DNA of 7,224 nt from Kiritimatiellia bacterium. Lineage in GTDB: Bacteria; Verrucomicrobiota; Kiritimatiellia; RFP12; UBA1067. This document shows, one piece after another, positions 4,355-7,224 of this stretch (position 1 is its first letter; every line of letters starts with the position of its first letter). The stretch lies in contig JAFRNO010000641.1 of NCBI GenBank assembly GCA_017430155.1, positions 1 to 7,224 on the forward strand, written 5' to 3'. The translations under genes and the position numbers were made by a program. The notes under the pieces were generated by a model that saw nothing but the letters and a program-made list of their open reading frames with translations, searched no databases and was not told the DNA's origin.

Positions 4355-6154
4355 ATGGAGAAAACGAGGCCCATACTCTACGGCGTGTCGGACTACGCCC
4401 AGATGCGAAAGGCGAACGCCTGGTTCGTGGACCGCACCGCGAAGATCCGCGACCTCGAGGCGACGCGCTACGCTTTGTTCCTGAGGCCGCGCCGGTTCGG
4501 GAAGTCGCTCTGGGCGTCCATCCTTGAGGCGTACTACGACGTACGCTACGCCGACAGGTTCGACGAGTTCTTCTCCGGAACGGACATCGGCGAGAACCCG
4601 ACGGACGAGCGCGGCAAGTACCTCATCCTCAGGTTCGACTTCTCGGCGGTTTCAAAGGATGCGGCGCTTGTGCAGGACGACTTCAACGGCTACGCCGGCC
4701 TTCGCTGCGACACATTTGCCCGAGACTACGCCCAGCTGATTCCAGGCGATTTGGCGGAGCGCATCTTCAAAGCGCCGACCGTAGGCAAGAAGCTCAACGA
4801 AATCGCATCGGGACTTCAGCATACGGACAGGAAGCTTTACATCATCATCGACGAATACGACAACTTCACGAACACGATACTTGCGGAGTACGGCGTTGAC
4901 GCCTACAACAGGCTCTGCCACGGAGATGGTTTCTTCAAGGACTTTTTCACGCGGCTCAAGGCGGCGACTTCCGGGACCGAGGCGCCCGTGGCGCGCCTCT
5001 TCATCACGGGTGTCTCGCCCGTCACGATGGACGACGTGACGAGCGGCTTCAACATCGGAACGAATATCTCGCTCGATCCCCGATTCGCCGACTTGACCGG
5101 CTTCCGCCACGATGACCTCCGCGCCATCGCCGACTACTACGCCCCGCGCTGCGGATTCGACGCGGACAAGGCGTACAACGTCGCGCTCGCGTGGTATGAC
5201 AACTATCGCTTCGGCAGCGCAGATGCGCCGGCGCTCGCCAACACCACGCTCGTGCTGTCGTTGTTCAACATGCTGTGGCAGACCGGAAGGTTCCCCGACG
5301 ATTTCATCGACGAGAACCTGCGTACCGACTATGCGAAAATCCGCTATCTCGTTGCTGCGGACCGCCGTTTGAACGGCAATTTCCACGTTCTCGAGACCCT
5401 GCTGGCTGGAGGCCTTCTTTCGGAGCGGCTAGTCAAGTCGTTTCAGGCAAAGGAGCTTTCGCAGAAGGAGAACTTCACGTCGCTCCTTTACTGGCTCGGC
5501 ATCACCACGATAACTGGCGCGAAGTTTGGCAAGACGGCGTTCGGCGTGCCGAACGAGACGCTGAAGGAGCTCGCCGCGAAGATGATCCCGGCCGCATACG
5601 CCGACGTTCACAAGATCGACGAACGGGTGTTCGGCATCAACGACGGACTTTGCGAGTTCGCTGAGAATGGCGACTGGCGGGGCTTTGTCGGCATTCTCTC
5701 CGAAATCGTGAAGGAAAACTTTGCGGTGCGCGACTCCGTCGAGGGCGAGAAAGTGGTGCAGGCGACGCTCGTCGCGCTCCTCATCGCCGCCGGTGGGCCG
5801 TACTTCGTCCGGCACGAGCGCGAGGCGGGGGGAGGGTTCTACGACATCGCGCTTGTCCCGCAGCTCGACCGCTGGCCGGACATCGCGCACGCCGCGCTCA
5901 TAGAGATGAAGTATGTGAAGGCGGGTGACCCGGCGCCGACGGCTGAGGCGCTCGCCGACATCAAGGCGCAGGCCATCGAGCAGCTGGACAAGTATTCGCA
6001 CGATCACGACATCGCCATGGAGTGGCATGTCGGCGCGTCGAGGACGCCGCGTCCTACCACTGGGGCAACGGGCGTTCCGTCCGTTGAACTTCATCGGCTT
6101 GTCCTCGTGTTCCATGGAGGTGATGCGTTGCTGGCGGAAGAGGTGTGGCCGTAA
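4355..6154 (+). CDS. AAA-ATPase-like / PD-(D/E)XK nuclease-like protein (PF09820 + PF08011 type)
   Basis: This is a 599-residue cytoplasmic protein with no signal peptide. The frame is open upstream to 3689, but that part is a shadow of the preceding gene. ATG 4355 matches the family's usual start (short lead, then GVSDYAQMRKANAWFVDRT). The ATPase part covers about 1-240: the family's variant Walker A RPRRFGKS at 44-51, Walker B LYIIIDEYDNF at 161-171, and a sensor-like RLFITGVSPV at 213-222. A helical middle follows (about 245-450). The C-terminal nuclease-like domain has Asp497 (FYDIAL) and Glu517-x-Lys519 (IEMKYVK), the expected PD-(D/E)XK residues, so it looks intact. It ends with LHRLVLVFHGGD, typical of the family. 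These proteins occur in many copies in gut and other anaerobic bacteria. Their biological role is, to my knowledge, not established; nucleic-acid cleavage linked to ATP binding is inferred. The gene seems monocistronic with a leaderless promoter. Confidence 0.95.
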   Translation: MEKTRPILYGVSDYAQMRKANAWFVDRTAKIRDLEATRYALFLRPRRFGKSLWASILEAYYDVRYADRFDEFFSGTDIGENPTDERGKYLILRFDFSAVSKDAALVQDDFNGYAGLRCDTFARDYAQLIPGDLAERIFKAPTVGKKLNEIASGLQHTDRKLYIIIDEYDNFTNTILAEYGVDAYNRLCHGDGFFKDFFTRLKAATSGTEAPVARLFITGVSPVTMDDVTSGFNIGTNISLDPRFADLTGFRHDDLRAIADYYAPRCGFDADKAYNVALAWYDNYRFGSADAPALANTTLVLSLFNMLWQTGRFPDDFIDENLRTDYAKIRYLVAADRRLNGNFHVLETLLAGGLLSERLVKSFQAKELSQKENFTSLLYWLGITTITGAKFGKTAFGVPNETLKELAAKMIPAAYADVHKIDERVFGINDGLCEFAENGDWRGFVGILSEIVKENFAVRDSVEGEKVVQATLVALLIAAGGPYFVRHEREAGGGFYDIALVPQLDRWPDIAHAALIEMKYVKAGDPAPTAEALADIKAQAIEQLDKYSHDHDIAMEWHVGASRTPRPTTGATGVPSVELHRLVLVFHGGDALLAEEVWP

Positions 6155-6225
6155 GAAGTGAGCCGCAAAGAACGCATCGAGCTAAAACCAAGAGAGGAAT
6201 CTAGGTCTTTCAAGGAGAAATCACA
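6155..6225 (+). other. intergenic spacer before the LamG gene
   Basis: This 71-nt purine-rich spacer lies between the ATPase/nuclease stop codon and the LamG-protein start. No convincing -35/-10 pair and no intrinsic terminator were seen. The LamG gene may therefore be transcribed by read-through or from a promoter unlike the other two. A single CCGCAAA at 6163-6169 recalls the operator-like arm at 4327 but has no inverted partner. Confidence 0.5.
6212..6217 (+). promoter_or_regulatory. ribosome binding site of the LamG-like gene
   Basis: AAGGAG lies 8 nt before ATG 6226 and sets the start of a frame whose first residues form a signal peptide. Confidence 0.8.
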
Positions 6226-7224
6226 ATGAACATTCGAATGGCTGTAATTGGAATTCTCGCGGTCGCGGCAAGCGCGACCCTCTCGGCGTCGGTCCTCGAC
6301 GAGGCGAAGTTCTGGTGGAAGTTCGACCAGGGCGGCGCGGACGGCGCGGTCGTCCAGACGAGCGAGATCCACGACTGCCGCGACGCCTCAGTCGGCGCGG
6401 CGTCGCAGACGAGCGGCCCGAGCGGCGGCCCAATCTGGACGAACACGACCGTGCGCCTCCCGTACTCCGGGAAGGAGGTTCAGTCCTCCGCGCTCAACAT
6501 CCAGGTGATCACGAACACGAGCAGCCAGATACGGCCGTCGATGGTGAACATCGGCAACGGGTACGTCAACAGCGACACGTTGACGTTCTTCGCGCGCATC
6601 TGCCCGGGCGACACCCTCAATGACGGGGTGACCTACGTGGGAACGGACGAACGGTTCATCTACAACGACAATTTCGTTTGGGGCAGTGCCAAGTCGAATT
6701 CCTACGGATACCTGCTCGGCCTCGCCCGGAGGAACGCGACCTCCTACTATCCGAAAATCTTCATCGGGCAGCTGCAAGACACGTTCAGCGGCATCGTGCT
6801 GGAGACAGGCAAGTGGTACGACCTTGCATTCAGCGTGTCGATGGTCACGAACATGACGTCGACGACCCATACGGATATCACGACGAACGACGTGACGGGC
6901 GTCACGACGACGACCGACGCGAACGACACGACGAACGTCGTCCAGCGCGTGCTGTGCGTGGTGGCGGGGGAGAATGGACTCTTCTACCAAACTTTAGACA
7001 ATGCGTATCAACGGCAGGTTCCCTTCGCGGGCACGACAGGCCGTATCGGCGGACAGCAATTCGTCAGCAGCTGGGTTACGAGCGTCGGCGGCAATCAGGT
7101 CAACGCCAAGGACTACAACGGTCTCATCCATGAGATGGCGCTGTGGGACCGGGCGATGAACCTCGGCGAGATACTCAACGTGTTCGGGCGGCCCGAGGCG
7201 CCGGAGGGGGGCGACGTCTTCACC
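6226..7224 (+). CDS. exported LamG-like (concanavalin A-like) domain protein, 3' end outside window
   Basis: The frame is open from ATG 6226 to the last base, giving 333 visible residues. Residues 1-22 form a Sec signal peptide (MNIRMAVIGILAVAASATLS), cleaved near 20-22. The mature part starts VLDEAKFWWKFDQGG, as LamG-type modules often do (a W-x-F/L-D strand). Later LamG-like strands include TLTFFARICPG (118-128), GKWYDLAFSVSM (195-206) and the closing GLIHEMALWDRAMNLGEI (299-316), which matches the family's G-x-I-D/H-E-x-x-x-W/Y-x-R-A-L-x-x-x-E-I ending. The fold is a concanavalin A-like jelly roll, commonly used for carbohydrate or protein binding. A Thr/Asp/Asn-rich insertion (211-238) interrupts the domain before the strand RVLCVVAGENG. 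After residue 320 a linker (RPEAPEGGD) suggests more domains beyond the window. By analogy with its neighbours it may carry the ALILR-type tail, but this cannot be seen. Confidence 0.9.
   Translation, partial: MNIRMAVIGILAVAASATLSASVLDEAKFWWKFDQGGADGAVVQTSEIHDCRDASVGAASQTSGPSGGPIWTNTTVRLPYSGKEVQSSALNIQVITNTSSQIRPSMVNIGNGYVNSDTLTFFARICPGDTLNDGVTYVGTDERFIYNDNFVWGSAKSNSYGYLLGLARRNATSYYPKIFIGQLQDTFSGIVLETGKWYDLAFSVSMVTNMTSTTHTDITTNDVTGVTTTTDANDTTNVVQRVLCVVAGENGLFYQTLDNAYQRQVPFAGTTGRIGGQQFVSSWVTSVGGNQVNAKDYNGLIHEMALWDRAMNLGEILNVFGRPEAPEGGDVFT

Noticed and set aside
4652..5386. Minus-strand open frames opposite the ATPase gene (also 5429-6115)
   Set aside because: Same antisense-shadow composition, and they lie over conserved ATPase and nuclease motifs on the plus strand.
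6163..6169. Third CCGCAAA box upstream of the LamG gene
   Set aside because: No TTTGCGG partner or promoter element is close by, so a 7-bp match is probably chance.
6388..6990. Minus-strand and alternative plus-strand frames across the LamG gene
   Set aside because: The plus-strand frame from 6226 has an RBS, a signal peptide and LamG motifs; the others are Arg-rich shadows.

Overview
The window reads like a chromosomal segment of a GC-rich, Gram-negative-type bacterium with a large repertoire of exported surface proteins. The best guess from protein style is the Kiritimatiellota/Verrucomicrobiota/Lentisphaerota group, possibly gut-associated. The grounds are big Sec-exported proteins made of beta-strand repeats, PA14-like and LamG-like modules, short shared C-terminal tails, and a stand-alone AAA-ATPase/PD-(D/E)XK protein. 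No rRNA or other marker gene is present, so the taxonomy is an inference. All supported genes lie on the + strand.

Layout. Positions 1-768 hold the 3' end of an exported beta-sandwich protein. Positions 812-1561 hold a visibly AT-richer TPR lipoprotein gene whose reading frame is interrupted by an in-frame TAA at codon 40. Positions 1562-1859 are non-coding: two arrays of an 8-bp repeat in opposite orientation (1597-1640 and 1683-1726), then a good extended -10 promoter (1748-1776) and a leader of about 77 nt. Positions 1860-4322 encode an 820-residue exported protein with autotransporter-type beta-strand repeats and a PA14-like domain. Positions 4355-6154 encode a 599-residue ATPase/nuclease-like protein. 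Its promoter overlaps the stop codon of the preceding gene, contains an inverted repeat, and predicts a leaderless mRNA. From 6226 to the window end is the 5' part of another exported protein with a LamG-like domain.

How the genes relate. The three exported proteins are probably envelope or surface proteins that bind glycans or other ligands. Two of them end in the same tail (ALILR before the stop), with 18 identical nucleotides. The ATPase/nuclease is cytoplasmic, has its own promoter, and looks like an independent resident between surface-protein genes. Nothing in the window makes a clear multi-gene pathway. The points most worth following up are the inverted octamer arrays, the shared 3' end, the leaderless promoter with its dyad, and the interrupted lipoprotein gene.
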